Part shown: positions 36,151-47,034 of the stretch, piece after piece
How the letters are laid out: every line of letters begins with the position of its first letter
How positions within the stretch are numbered: position 1 is the first letter of the stretch
DNA from: Sphagnum magellanicum
Lineage: Eukaryota; Streptophyta; Sphagnopsida; Sphagnales; Sphagnaceae
Reading direction: 5' to 3'
Assembly: GCA_021904315.1 (NCBI GenBank)
Contig: CM038909.1
Location: forward strand, 24,275,032 to 24,339,031
Length of the DNA: 64,000 bases
Translations under genes and position numbers: made by a program
Notes under the pieces: model-generated
Database searches by the model: none
What the model saw: only the letters and a program-made list of their open reading frames with translations
What the model was told of the DNA's origin: nothing

Positions 36151-37860
36151 CAATGATTAACTCCATTAATTCTGTTATTACTTCATTCCGCCTGCCCACG
36201 TCTTTCCCGTATTGAATTTCTCTCCTTCTTCCTGGGCTGCCCGAACTTTCGGGCTGCATGCCAACTCATCTCCCTCTGGCTGGCTGGACAGCCTGGGTTT
36301 CTCTTGCAAGGGGTAAGTAACTAACGTATGGTAAATACGGTTATTACTGTTGTACGTATTAGGTAATTCTCTCAGCCCGCATATGGTAATTATGAATACT
36401 GGAATATGTATAGGTAATTCTAGGAGCTCGGGTAAATATAAATGTAAATTTTTTTTTGCGTTTTATTGGGTGTGGTTTTTCATTGAGTTTCTTTGTTTAC
36501 CTTGGCAGCTTCAATCAACACTAATTATATTTTGTAAAAAAATTATTTTTAAAAAAAATTCTAAAAGATAATACTAATAAAATATTTAAATAATGCACAT
36601 GTATATTTGTAACTATATATAGTCATAATTCAAGTTGCATGTCACATGTTGTTTAGTTATTTATGAATTACATTGTTAGTTACAAAAATAATTAAAATTT
36701 TATTTATTTCTAGAAGTCATTAGTCATGGATGGTATGATTGCATTTTTCATCTTCATTTTCATTCAAACTAATAATAGTTGTAAGTTATAATCACATTTA
36801 TAATTTTAAATCATTTTTAAATTGAATATGTGAATATAAACAATTTTTAACCTAGTGCCACATAGGACAATTGTATTGACAATTGTAAAAATGATTGATT
36901 TGAAAACTTGAAATCACAAACACATGGGTTGGTATAGATAGGATTCTTTGTAATGAATATAAATTTTCAAATTTCCTTACAAATGTTGAAAATAAATCTT
37001 TTTTCAATGCATAAATGATTTAATAACAATACTATAGATTGAGATATGAAGATATATTGTTATACCTTATCATGCATCATTGTTCTTACTATGGGGAGCA
37101 CATATGAACCTACAAAAAATAATGTCATCATATTCATCATACTATTTATTAAAATATACAATGAAATGTAAACCCCGTGATGAATAAGAACATAAAATTT
37201 GTGAAGGAAATAAAGAATCTTTTAGCAGAAATAAAGAAATCCCCTGTACTATTATTCTCAATTTTTGCAGACCAGCTATGTCTAAGCTGGTTGTAATTTC
37301 TCTAAAATTTCCAGTCTTCCAGAGTATAGGGGATATGAGCTGCCTTTTTTATTTTTCCCCTCTTTCTTTTTTTTGCTCTCCAGGTCAGTGAAGAGGAGTT
37401 ATTTTTCAGACCATATATAAATCCTAAATAAATAATTTTTATTAATTGATTTTTTTTTTGGAGGGGTTGATTTTGTTGGTGTCTTGTTTTGGGGTGATTT
37501 GAGTATGTGTTTTCCATCTTTTTTAAATGGGTACCCAAAACCTTGAGCCTTATTAAGGGCCATTGCCACTAATTTCCAAGCTCCACAATTTTGTGCTATC
37601 ACCTGTGTTTTTTTTATGAGAAAGAAGTTCAGCATTAAGGCACAAACCCTTGGATCCCTAATGTTAGTGTAAGTATCCCCACTCTCAACATTAGTAATGT
37701 ATTGTGACAAAGTTGTGGAAAGGGTCAAAATGTTTTAGGCACTCCATCCTAAGTTATACAGCTTTTTTGGTCGGCAACAGTTTTCTCCCAGCCTAGAATG
37801 TGCTGCCAAGATGTCCTATGTGTGTGGATTTTGAAGAAAGGTTGAATAATTTTCTTCATA
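36151..37860. other. AT-rich spacer without recognisable features
   Basis: Long A/T runs and no protein-like frame. The minus-strand frames at 37302-37728 arise from T-rich sequence. Confidence 0.45.
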
Positions 37861-37864
37861 AAGC

Positions 37865-38175
37865 ACTAGGAGAGAATTCCTAATGTATTTACAAAGGCAT
37901 GTTATATGAATGGAACCTTAGATTAATGAATATATCCCTTCTAGAAAAGAGGAGGGATCTTATACCTACTCCTTAAGAGTGAAAGTGGGAGGGATCTTAA
38001 GATAGGCATAAGTAGCTGTAAGATCCCTCCCCCTTGTACACCTCATGATCTATGTATGATTAGATTCATAATAATGTTGCCCTCGTGCCTTATGATGGGT
38101 AAAGCCTATATGGGTAGGGGACATTCTCCAAAGGCTGGGCTCAACAAGGCTCATCACAGGCCCCTTATCGGGGGA
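37865..38175 (-). repeat. Repeat family F, copy 2 (inverted)
   Basis: It carries GAGGGATCTTATACCTACTCC and, further on, AAGATCCCTCCC, which pair as a stem of about 20 bases with a few mismatches. The outer sequence (TTATGATGGGTAAAGCC at the right) matches other family F copies in reverse orientation. Confidence 0.6.
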
Positions 38176-38389
38176 ATTCCCCAACCAACTTAGGTGCTTG
38201 ATTGTAGACTATGAGCCTTTCAATGAAATGAATTCAAAGGATTCCCCAGCCATAAACTTGACAATATGGGAAGTGTTGTCATTGTTGTCCATGTGCAAAT
38301 TTCAAGCTTAGGAAAAACAAAATTCCTTGGAGAGGGTTCAAAGTGAAAACCTTGGAGAGGGCTCACACAGGCATGATACTTACTAGGGC

Positions 38390-38740
38390 CACTTTGAGAT
38401 GACCGTCCAAGGTCTAGGGTTCAATGAAATAGAGCAATCCTATTGGAGGAGAGCCATAAGTTGGACTCACAGCCTTTAGATGAGAGTCCAAGACCAAATA
38501 GTGGCAAATTGAGGTTAAACCTACATGGCACCGTTAAGGAGGGAAAATCAATTGGTTTGAAACAGGGAAAATAAAAAAAAGAGCTGTAAAGGAGAGCTCA
38601 TGATTTGAAGAACCAAGATGTAAGCTAGGGTTTCGAAGGCAGCATCCAACTCAAGGATTCAATTTGCTTCAAATGAGTCCAAATAGGTCCCTAAGAAGAA
38701 TTTGGACTGGGGACCCTCATCTAAAGTGGACCTTCTTAAG
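38390..38740 (+). repeat. Repeat family D, copy 1 (about 340 bp)
   Basis: It is aligned over its length with 39715-40055, sharing TCAATGAAATAGAG, AAAATCAATTGGTT, CTCAAGGATTCAAT and ACAAATGAGTCCAAAT-like blocks. The two copies are in the same orientation, about 1 kb apart, and a partial inverted copy is at 51660-51785. No coding content. The family is not assigned. Confidence 0.75.
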
Positions 38741-39064
38741 TCAATCCTCATGTCCATGGTCCTGGAATCATGACTTACAGCCCCCCACACAAGACAAGAG
38801 GAAGCTCTTGGGGGGATGGATGATTCCATGTTAATTTTTTGGTTCACTTCAAATGAGACTCAGAGATGTGAGTTGTAAAGGAGTGTGCGGAGTGACTTAT
38901 AGACTGACATCCAATTGGATACCAGCTGTTTGTATCACCAAGCTCAAGATACTTCCCACTGACCAAAATGTAATGTTGTTGCAAAGTACACATTCTGCTA
39001 CCTACATGATTGTTGTCTTGCATGTACTTGGGAGTGGTGTATTTTTTTTTCCACCCAATTTTCT

Positions 39065-39200
39065 GATGTTGCTGAAGTGGTGACCATCCATAATAAGTAT
39101 ATCTAGCCAAATTTGGCAATATTCAAAATATGAAAGTAAATCATCTTACGCACCTTTCATATTGTAGGAAATTGTGACTTTTCAGACGCTTTTTTACATT
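39065..39200 (-). repeat. Repeat family G, copy 5 (partial)
   Basis: It is recognised by AAGTGGTGACCATCCAT and TAGCCAAATTTGGCAAT in the order of the inverted copies. It appears truncated. Confidence 0.45.
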
Positions 39201-39714
39201 AAAAATTCCCCTAGAGCTAATTTTTTAAAAAACTAGAATATTTATTAGAAAATATTCTCTTTTTTTATTTGAAAATTCATGAAAGGGAAAAAATTTGCCA
39301 TCAAAAAAACCATCGTTGGGAGTTTTCTTTTCCTCTTTGATGTTTCTCTCAAGAGGATGATTTCACCTCTTTGTACGGGAAATATGTATTTTTCTCCACC
39401 CCCTCCCTGAAAAACTGGTATTAATGTGTTTTCTTTGTGTGCATTCGGGCTGTTGATTGCATCTAGTTTTCTCTCAGAAAGCCCCCTCACCCCTCCCATG
39501 TGATGGGGGTGATCTCTCATTCATCTTCCCCAGAGTCAGGGTTGTCATTCTTGGGGCTGTCAGTCTTCTTGGCCAAGTTGATCAAGAGGTTCCCAACAAA
39601 AAGCTGACCTGACAAAAAAAACAAACTTCATAACTTTTCAAAGGAAAATCACTGACAAGCCAGCTTCAGTTCTCTGCCCCTTTCTTTTGGCAAAATTTGA
39701 GATTAGAAAGGTTG

Positions 39715-40055
39715 CTAAGGGCCACTTTAAACAAGGATCCAAGGTCCAGGGTCCAATGAAATAGAGAAATCTTATTGGATGAGAGCCACAAACTGGACTC
39801 ATGGCCTTTAGATGAGGGTCCAAGACCAAAAAGTGGCATATTATTGAGGCTAAATCTACATGGCATCATTAAGGAGAGAAAATCAATTGGTTCAAACACA
39901 GAAAAAAAGAAAGCCGTTCTAGAGAGAGCTCATGGTTTGAAGAACCAATATGCAAGCAAGGCTTCAAGGTAGGCTTCAACTCAAGGATTCAATATGCTAC
40001 AAATGAGTCCAAATTGGTTCCTACAAATTTGGACCCTGGAACCCAGCTAAAGTGA
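39715..40055 (+). repeat. Repeat family D, copy 2
   Basis: A direct-orientation partner of the copy 1.3 kb upstream. It includes GATGAGAGCCACAAACTGG and TTTAGATGAGGGTCCAAGAC, which are also in the inverted partial copy near 51.7 kb. Confidence 0.75.
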
Positions 40056-40318
40056 GCCTAAGCAAGTACTTGGATCCACAAACTTGGCAACTCTTGATGT
40101 CTTCCTTTAGCACTGGGTAGGCACTGAACCCAACCCTTGCGCAAACAAAGTGAAAGAAGATACCAGTGTTGGTCTGGTATATAGGTCCTATGCCTTGTAT
40201 CAACAAGTGGTTGTAGGTACCTTACCAGTCGTGTATGACCTGAGGCAATACCAGCATTATACCTGTACCTTATGCTGGTAGGAACTAGGAACCTGAGGCA
40301 ATACAAGCCTTGTATCAG

Positions 40319-40411
40319 TTTAGGGTTTAGGGTTGGAGGTTGTATCAGTTTAGGGTTTAGAGTTGTTGGGTTTAGGGTTTAGAGTTTTCAACAGTTTAGG
40401 GTTTAGGGTTG
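40319..40411 (+). repeat. Interstitial telomere-like repeats (TTTAGGG)
   Basis: Four separate short runs of TTTAGGGTTTAGGG or near variants (TTTAGGGTTTAGAG) occur within about 90 bases, separated by short spacers. They match the plant telomere unit but are too broken and short to be a telomere, so this is an internal tract. Confidence 0.85.
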
Positions 40412-41368
40412 GTCCTAGTAGGTACCCTTGCTCATGGGGTATTAGCCCAGGTCAAAAATGGCAATAAACAGTTTTTAAATAAAAAAGTTCATGCACCCAT
40501 TGAGAAGGCTGAACATGCATTCAAGAGGGCTCAGTTTTCTTTTCTTTTTTTGGGTTTTGGGTGATGGGCCAATCAAAGTGGCTCCTTCCCGACCAAAAAA
40601 AACAACTTTAGGTTCACATCCAACTGTTTAATAGAAGCAACAATATGTACTACTCAAAATACCAGTATACTCCTTCACCAGCCAAAAATCTCTCTTGGAC
40701 CCAACAATACCACCACTCCACTGGTATGTACAAAAGTCGGTACCAGACCAAAACTGGAAGATACTAAGCCCGTCCAAAGGATCACCTTACCCTAAGGTCA
40801 GTTTCATCATTAAATAATCCTAAAAATTGTCAATGAAATTTTGTGAAAATATGAAGTTGACATGTTGAAAATCACCATAATTATCACCGGCTACACTATT
40901 CATATCACAATATCATAGTAGTTGATGGAAAATATATATAATTTCAAAAAAAATTAAAATTTTTCTTTTTTTCAAAAAAATATTTATTCATTTTGCAAAT
41001 GTGGAAACTGACTGTAGGCTACAACTTGAATCCACCAACAGGGGAAAAAAAAAAAAACCAATAAACGTGACTGAACTAATTTAGTTTTTCCACAGATATT
41101 AGGTCTTTTGGCATTTTCCAGTGTAGAAAAGAATTATTTCTACAACCTTCTACCAAGGTACCTGTGGGGGGCAAGGCCCAACAAAAGCACCAATCTCGTG
41201 AGTAGACTCCACAGCACTGGGGTAGTCAAGAATAAGTGAAAAAATTGGAAAACTTTGGACGAGGGAATGACAAGCAACCCCATCAACTGCTTGCCAAAAA
41301 AATAACTTAATGTCAAAGCAACTCACCCAGCTTGTTATGGCCCTCTGCCCCTTGTGGCAAGTTCAAAC

Positions 41369-41692
41369 CAGTGTTGGGCGGTTCTTTGAATTTTTCAAAG
41401 AAACTCTGGTTCCAGTTCTTTAAATATTTCAGAATCAAAGAACCATCAGTTCTGGTTCATTCAAAAATTTCAGAAAAGAACCACCGGTTCCTGTTGTTTC
41501 AAAAGCCTTAAAGAATCTACCGTGGTTTCTTGATAGAACCCACGGTTCTTTGGCCCATTCCTTGCCTTTTTAAAATAAATAGGGTTATAGTTGAGTATTT
41601 GAAAATTCTGAGAACTGGCAGGTAAGTGATTCTACACCCAGGTTGATAACCGTCAGGTATCTGTCCCTCAGTGTAAGCACCGCTCAACACTG
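41369..41692. mobile_element. Non-autonomous hAT element (324 bp) with perfect 8-bp target duplication
   Basis: The left end reads CAGTGTTGGGCGGTTC and the right end is the complement of CAGTGTTGAGCGGTGC, so the inverted ends match at most positions. The 8 bases GTTCAAAC lie immediately outside both ends (41361-41368 and 41693-41700), a perfect 8-bp target duplication as expected for the hAT superfamily. The interior is rich in GGTTCTTT-like and AAAGAACC-like units and has no transposase. The intact duplication suggests insertion later than the other repeats here. Confidence 0.9.
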
Positions 41693-41821
41693 GTTCAAAC
41701 CAGCAACAACCATTAAACTCGAGAGATGCTCCCTGACGTTCCCAGAAATGAAGTCACGCTCACACTTAGTGAACATAGGTACCTCAAAATGTGCCACCAA
41801 GCGAAACCTATGTAGTTGGGT

Positions 41822-42095
41822 TCGCAGGGTTATTTTTTGGGGGCGAATTTTGGCAACCCAAAAACTAATCCGGTGCCGCACATACAAAGGATTTTTGTTG
41901 AAAATTTTCAGAAATCGCCATATTTAAATCGCAGGTTCCACCAAGTTCGCCAAAATTTATCAGTATTCTTAAATCTTTTTCTACTTTACTCTTTGGCCTG
42001 TAGCCAAATTTAGCTAATTCCTCTTAAGGATAACCGCCAATGTGGCTACATCACAAAATTGCCAAAAAAAAAAGCCGGTGACCCTATGTAGTCTG
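41822..42095 (+). repeat. Repeat family G, copy 6
   Basis: It carries GGGGGCGAATTTTGGCAA at the left and GTAGCCAAATTTAGCTAATT with CCGCCAATGTGGCTACA at the right. The outermost sequences (GGGTTCGCAGGG and the complement of AGCCGGTGACCC) are weakly inverted, which gives the best view of possible family ends. Confidence 0.6.
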
Positions 42096-42773
42096 GGCAC
42101 AAACACAAAATCAAATAAACAACTACAATCCTCACTAAAACAAAATCTCAAGTAATAATACACACGCTTCTTATGAATGCTACTAAATCAAAGATTTGAT
42201 TTCGCTCCAGGTGTTACAAAATCCAAATATTCCTTTCACAAGTAATTAAATGACAAAACCTTTTTTAAAAACAACAAAAACGAGAGAACCCACCAATAAA
42301 TAAATAATAAACCCAATAAACCCAGGCTAATTGGAAACACGCTAACACAAGCTATAATAATAATGATCCCCCCAATTTTTTAATCATTCCTAATTAATAA
42401 TATTAATTAGGTTATTTCCCAAACAAATCAATTACACATCAAACACAAGTCAATAAACTAAGTGTTTTTTTTTTATAATTAAATTTTCAAAAACAAATTA
42501 ACTCAGTCAGTAAGTAACGTAGGGGGCCCGTAGGGTAACGGTGGAGCATTAATTGAGCGTGTGGCCGCCTCGTGGGGGATCGTGGATCTTACGGCTGATA
42601 GGCCGGACTGAATTTCCACCAATCACAGAGCCTCCCATGGTACCAAAAAACTGACCAGAAAAGTAGCCAAGGTACACAGTTGCTATTAATTACCATATAT
42701 TTTCTTTATTATTATTTGGGTTCACGGAACTCTGATGAATGAACCAAGTAATTGAATGAAAAGGAGGAGGCAA

Positions 42774-42812
42774 ATGAATGAATGAATGAATGAATCTCTC
42801 TCTCTCTCTCTA
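42774..42812 (+). repeat. GAAT tetranucleotide and TC dinucleotide microsatellites
   Basis: (GAAT)n runs directly into (CT)n, abutting the left end of a family R1 copy. Confidence 0.9.
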
Positions 42813-42814
42813 TT

Positions 42815-43125
42815 TGTTGGCCTTGTCTACCAAGGCCCTTAAGGATATTGTGTTTAGATTCATTATAGAGCATATTAGCTTCAGGGATTTTGGCCCCTAA
42901 GTAATAATAATAGGTCTATTTTTATATGAGGATTTTTGAAAGATAATAATATTTTGGCTTGTGTTGAAACTTGAGATTAGTTATAGAGTTATAATATGCA
43001 TCTTGAAGGATTTTGGTTTCTTTTAGAGGATTTTTTTGAAGATTATGTTTTTGCATGGTGAAATATTTGAGTTTTCATAATTCTTCTTTTGCATTAAGAT
43101 ACTTTTTCATGTAAGTGTCTTGGTT
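42815..43125 (+). repeat. Dispersed repeat family R1, copy 2
   Basis: It begins TGTTGGCCTTG and matches the other copies through TTTTGGCCCCTAAGTAATAA and GCATGGTGAAATATTTGAG. The right end has diverged from the GGCAAGGCC end seen in the other copies. Confidence 0.75.
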
Positions 43126-43384
43126 TTTTTACCAATTTACATTACTTCTTGGCTTTGTACCTTTGGTTAGGAGTTTTGTAACGGCTGGCCCCCCATCGTC
43201 CTAAGTGATGGTTTGGTGAATTAAACGGGTCTCATATCCATTTAAATCCCCGGTCTTCTTTCACCATTTTCCACCTGACTATGGGTTTAGATTCATATAT
43301 CATCAGTGCCTTCAAATCAATAGGGTACACCCATAATGCCGGGTATGTGTCTAGGATAGCACAACTTGGATTCTTTCAATTTTG
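43126..43384. other. Spacer between two dispersed repeats
   Basis: No gene. The sequence between family R1 and family F copies has no partner noticed elsewhere in the window. Confidence 0.4.
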
Positions 43385-43605
43385 AGAGGGTTCTTATGCC
43401 TACTCTTCAATAGTGGGACTGTTCTTACACCTATAAGTAGGCATGATTTCCCTCCCACCCTTGAGGAGTAGGCATTGTATCTCTCACACCCTTGGGGAGT
43501 AGGCATTATATCCCTCCCAATCTCTAGGAGGGAAATTCATAGATATAAAGTGCCCTCCACATACACTACAAATTTTCTTCGAATGCTTTACAACTATTTT
43601 AATTT
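43385..43605 (+). repeat. Repeat family F, copy 3
   Basis: It carries TTATGCCTACTCTTCAA and, downstream, CCTTGAGGAGTAGGCAT forming the family stem. One arm is duplicated (a second CCTTGGGGAGTAGGCATTAT). The tail GGGAAATTCATAGATATAA matches copy 1. Confidence 0.7.
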
Positions 43606-45900
43606 TCACTTCACTCATACAAAAAAATTTGAAGAAATGAATATATTAATACAAGCTTGCTAGCTCAAAATAATTTATTTTAGTCATTTTTTGTGTTGAA
43701 GACACAAGAATATTGAAAAAGAATCTTCTATTTAATCACAATTTGGATAATCAACTCATGTCCAAATTGGGAACATGACATTGCATTTGACACCTCTTGA
43801 CAAGAATTAGAAGCAAATGAGTTTTTGACGACTATGGTGACCAAGATTTTGTAAACACTAATTGTTTTGGATTTAAGAGTTAATTTTTGGGAATTTTAAA
43901 CATTTCATCATTTTCAATGGAGTCTTATAAAAATAAGTATGCAAGGGAATAATTCTTCCAATAATGTTCAACATTATCGACGTCAATTTTTTTATGAATC
44001 TTGATTTTTGATTGAGGTTCGAAACATATTATCTCATTTTTTTTATCCACCTTGTCAACAAATTAATTAGACAATCGCCAAAACATTATGCCATTTTGAT
44101 GTTTCAAAAATCTTAACATTTGAACCATATTGCAAATTAACTAGGTAGTTCATTTTCCATTTCACAAGATTTTACTTTATTATGATTTGAAAAATTTCGA
44201 GTCAAGCTACTTGACAAAATCAAAGGCATGTCAATACTCAACCAATAACACCATTTTGCAATAAACATTCAACAATTCCTAATTCTACTTACAAAAGTTG
44301 CCAAGCAAGCCTTACACAAAATAAAATTAATTCCATTTTTGAAATGATGTTGATAATTTATTGTTACAATAATGTACAAAAGTGTGAATTATACAATAAT
44401 GTAGTTCAACAAAACAATCTTGGTCAATTTTGCAATTCATTAATGAATTTTAATAACACTTTGCATACAAATAAGAAGTAGGAAATCCACAAGTAAAAAA
44501 TATTTCATTTCAGATTTTACTTATAGAATAAACTTATTATAAAATAATTCATAAATATGATGCTAAGTATAAGCTACAAGTTAGCTGAAAAATATAGCTC
44601 CGAAGTGAAGATTGAATTTTATTTCTTGTGGTGATGGCTATCTTATCATTTTTCCTACTCAAAAAATTAGTGTCATGGAAGGTCATTTGTAGAAAAGGCA
44701 TAGAAAAGACATATAAAATGTATAGTATAGTATTGACCACAATTACAACTTAAGCAAATCTTCTGGCGATCATGTACACAAGTCCATGTAATCACTAGTT
44801 GTAAGAAAATCAATAATGCCTGTACCATTTTATTCGTTACTTCTAATTAGAACAAATTTTGTAATCATGGTAACAATGTCTTTTTAAATTATACTTTTTT
44901 GACAATAATCATGATTTGTAAAAACTCACAATATGAAGTCATGGGAAAATATATTTACAAATTTATCATAGGGGATGCAAAATCATATCATTAGGTCACC
45001 TATCATGCACAATAAGGGCATTTCATGCTACATCTAAAATCATGTAAAATATGAGGTTGTTAATTGGATTATATATTTGTCTAAAGAAATTATTTAATTC
45101 CAAATTATGATGTCATATAGATTTTTTTTGGATGTCAATGAAATGGAATATTAAAGCATAAGCATAATCATTAAAAAGCAAATTTCATTACCATTTGCAC
45201 TAGTGGGTTCCAATCAATTTTGAGTTCAATACTTATTTCAAATATTTTGTCACAAACCAAATTTATCAAATTTTAATTTCCTCTTATAAGTTTGGTGGAG
45301 TTCATGTAGTGATTTCAAAATCTAATGAAGCTTTTGTTGTGACTAATTATTTTCTCATCAGCACATATTTTGGAAAATATGAATATGTTGTAAATAAATT
45401 GTTTCTTTTGATTTAGGTGAGAAATTGGTGATGGTAACAAATATGATGGTTCTAATATGACCTAAATTATGTCATAAACACCCCCCCCCCCCCAAATCCA
45501 ACTTAATAACTCCCTTCTGAACCCTGGGTAATAATTTCCATACAACCCCTCACTAACTTAGTCAATCTTGATAGAATCCCAATTGTGTCAAAAACAACTT
45601 TAATATTTAGGTGTTTGGATTGAACTTCAATGCACAATTAATCATTCTTTAATCAGTTTTAACACATCCTTGATTATGTCCTAACCCCTAATAAACTCCT
45701 TACCACCATAATTACATCAAATCAGCTTTACCATAATCAAGGAGGTTATGAAAGCCCTGGTTGTCTTAAAACACCCTTAATTGTGTCCTAACTAACCTAT
45801 TTAACCATGGAACAGTCTTAATTAGCACCTAAAGAACTTCAACCCTTAAAGAAGCTGACCTAGTCCTACCAAGCCATAAAGGATTTTGAGGGCCGATTCT
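43606..45900. other. AT-rich spacer with a poly-C run
   Basis: No gene is visible. A homopolymer run of about 15 C lies at 45480-45494 and may mark an assembly or sequencing weak point. Confidence 0.45.
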
Positions 45901-46283
45901 GCACATGTTTAAGGCCTCTTCAGCCCGCTTTACACTAGGAGTCAGGGCTGGAGAAACTTGGGGCCAACTTTGAAGCATTTTTGGCTTGTTGTTTGGTCCC
46001 CAAGTGACTAATGAATGCTAGAACATTGATGTCAGGATATTAATAAATGCTGAAACATTGGTCTCAAGGGGTCGCAAATTGGGTTCCCAAATTCGATGGT
46101 ATCACTTTTTTTCAGGCTTGGGGCCAATAAAAGGCCATAAAGTTCGGCATTTATTGGTAGCTTGGGGCAGATTGAAAATGTTTTTTCTATTTCAGCCTTG
46201 ACTCATAGTGTAAAGCCCTTGGGGCCGATTTCAACTTTTGCACCAATAGGAATGCTTGATTTGGGTTGAATGTCGGCCCTTCT

Positions 46284-46460
46284 CTCCCAACATCTCGCGG
46301 CCCTTAACTAAGAGCAGATCGGTACCGTACGATTTAGACTTTTTCTTAGGGTTTCATCGTCGTCTTGTCTCCCAGCATTTCGGCGCCCTTAACCGAGAAT
46401 AGATCCGAACCGTGCGATTGAGGGTTTGCTCTTAGGGTTTCATCGTCGTCTTCTCTCAGA
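46284..46460 (+). promoter_or_regulatory. Tandemly duplicated telo-box promoter or leader (period about 86 bp)
   Basis: Two units starting TCTCCCA(A/G)CAT run through GCCCTTAAC(T/C)GAGA-like sequence to CTTAGGGTTTCATCGTCGTC. TTAGGGTTT telo-boxes lie at 46346-46354 and 46432-46440, and a third partial unit starts near 46453. Telo-boxes are common near the start of plant genes for translation and mitochondrial functions. The second unit ends about 150 bases before the CHCH gene ATG, so the duplication lies in its promoter or leader. Confidence 0.7.
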
Positions 46461-46599
46461 GCATTTCCCGAACGGGATTTGTCGTCTTCTCCTTCGCGGG
46501 TTTTGTCTGAAGTCTGTTACTCTCGCGTTTGTGTGTGCGCTCTTGGTCGTGGTTTTGTTTTTTTCCCTCGTGCTCGATAATTGAATTCCGTGTGAGAGG

Positions 46600-47034
46600 A
46601 TGCCTCGTCAAAGGAGCGCAGGAGGGCGAACAGCATCTCGGCCGGTGATGCGACGGGCGCCTCCGCCAGCACCGGTGCATCATGCGTCGCCTCCAGCGCC
46701 TGTGCAGCAGAACAGCAGTGGAGGTTCGATGCTAGGAGGTTTGGCTAGTACTATCGCGCAAGGAATGGCGTTCGGAACAGGAAGTGCCGTAGCGCATAGA
46801 GCCGTGGACTCCATTATGGGACCTCGCACCGTTCACCACGAACAAATGCAACAGGAGGGAGGAGGAGCAGGTGCCGCGCCGCTCACCTCCACTGTGGCTA
46901 TGGATTCGTGCGTAAACCAGTCTAAGGCTTTCCAGGACTGTTTGAATGCCAACGGTAGTGATATTGGCAAGTGCCAGTTCTATGTCGACATGCTGAACGA
47001 GTGCCGTCGAGGTTCTGCTCAATTGGTGCTTTGA
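46600..47034 (+). CDS. CHCHD2/CHCHD10-like mitochondrial twin CX9C protein, 144 aa
   Basis: It is a small protein of the mitochondrial intermembrane space whose family (CHCHD2/CHCHD10, yeast Mix17) supports cristae organisation and respiration and is imported through the Mia40 oxidative folding route. The single uninterrupted frame opens MPRQRSAGGRTASRPVMRRA, a basic and Pro/Ala-rich start. The conserved hydrophobic and glycine-rich segment SMLGGLASTIAQGMAFGTG then AVAHRAVDSIMGPR occupies about residues 43-75. The C-terminal CHCH domain has two CX9C pairs, C-x9-C in SCVNQSKAFQDC and C-x9-C in KCQFYVDMLNEC, about residues 103-137. The length is typical. No intron is needed, unlike many plant copies. 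It lies directly behind a duplicated telo-box leader. Confidence 0.95.
   Translation: MPRQRSAGGRTASRPVMRRAPPPAPVHHASPPAPVQQNSSGGSMLGGLASTIAQGMAFGTGSAVAHRAVDSIMGPRTVHHEQMQQEGGGAGAAPLTSTVAMDSCVNQSKAFQDCLNANGSDIGKCQFYVDMLNECRRGSAQLVL

Noticed and set aside
45480-45494. Poly-C run as a structural element
   Set aside because: A single homopolymer run has no partner or context to suggest function and may reflect a sequencing or assembly weak point.
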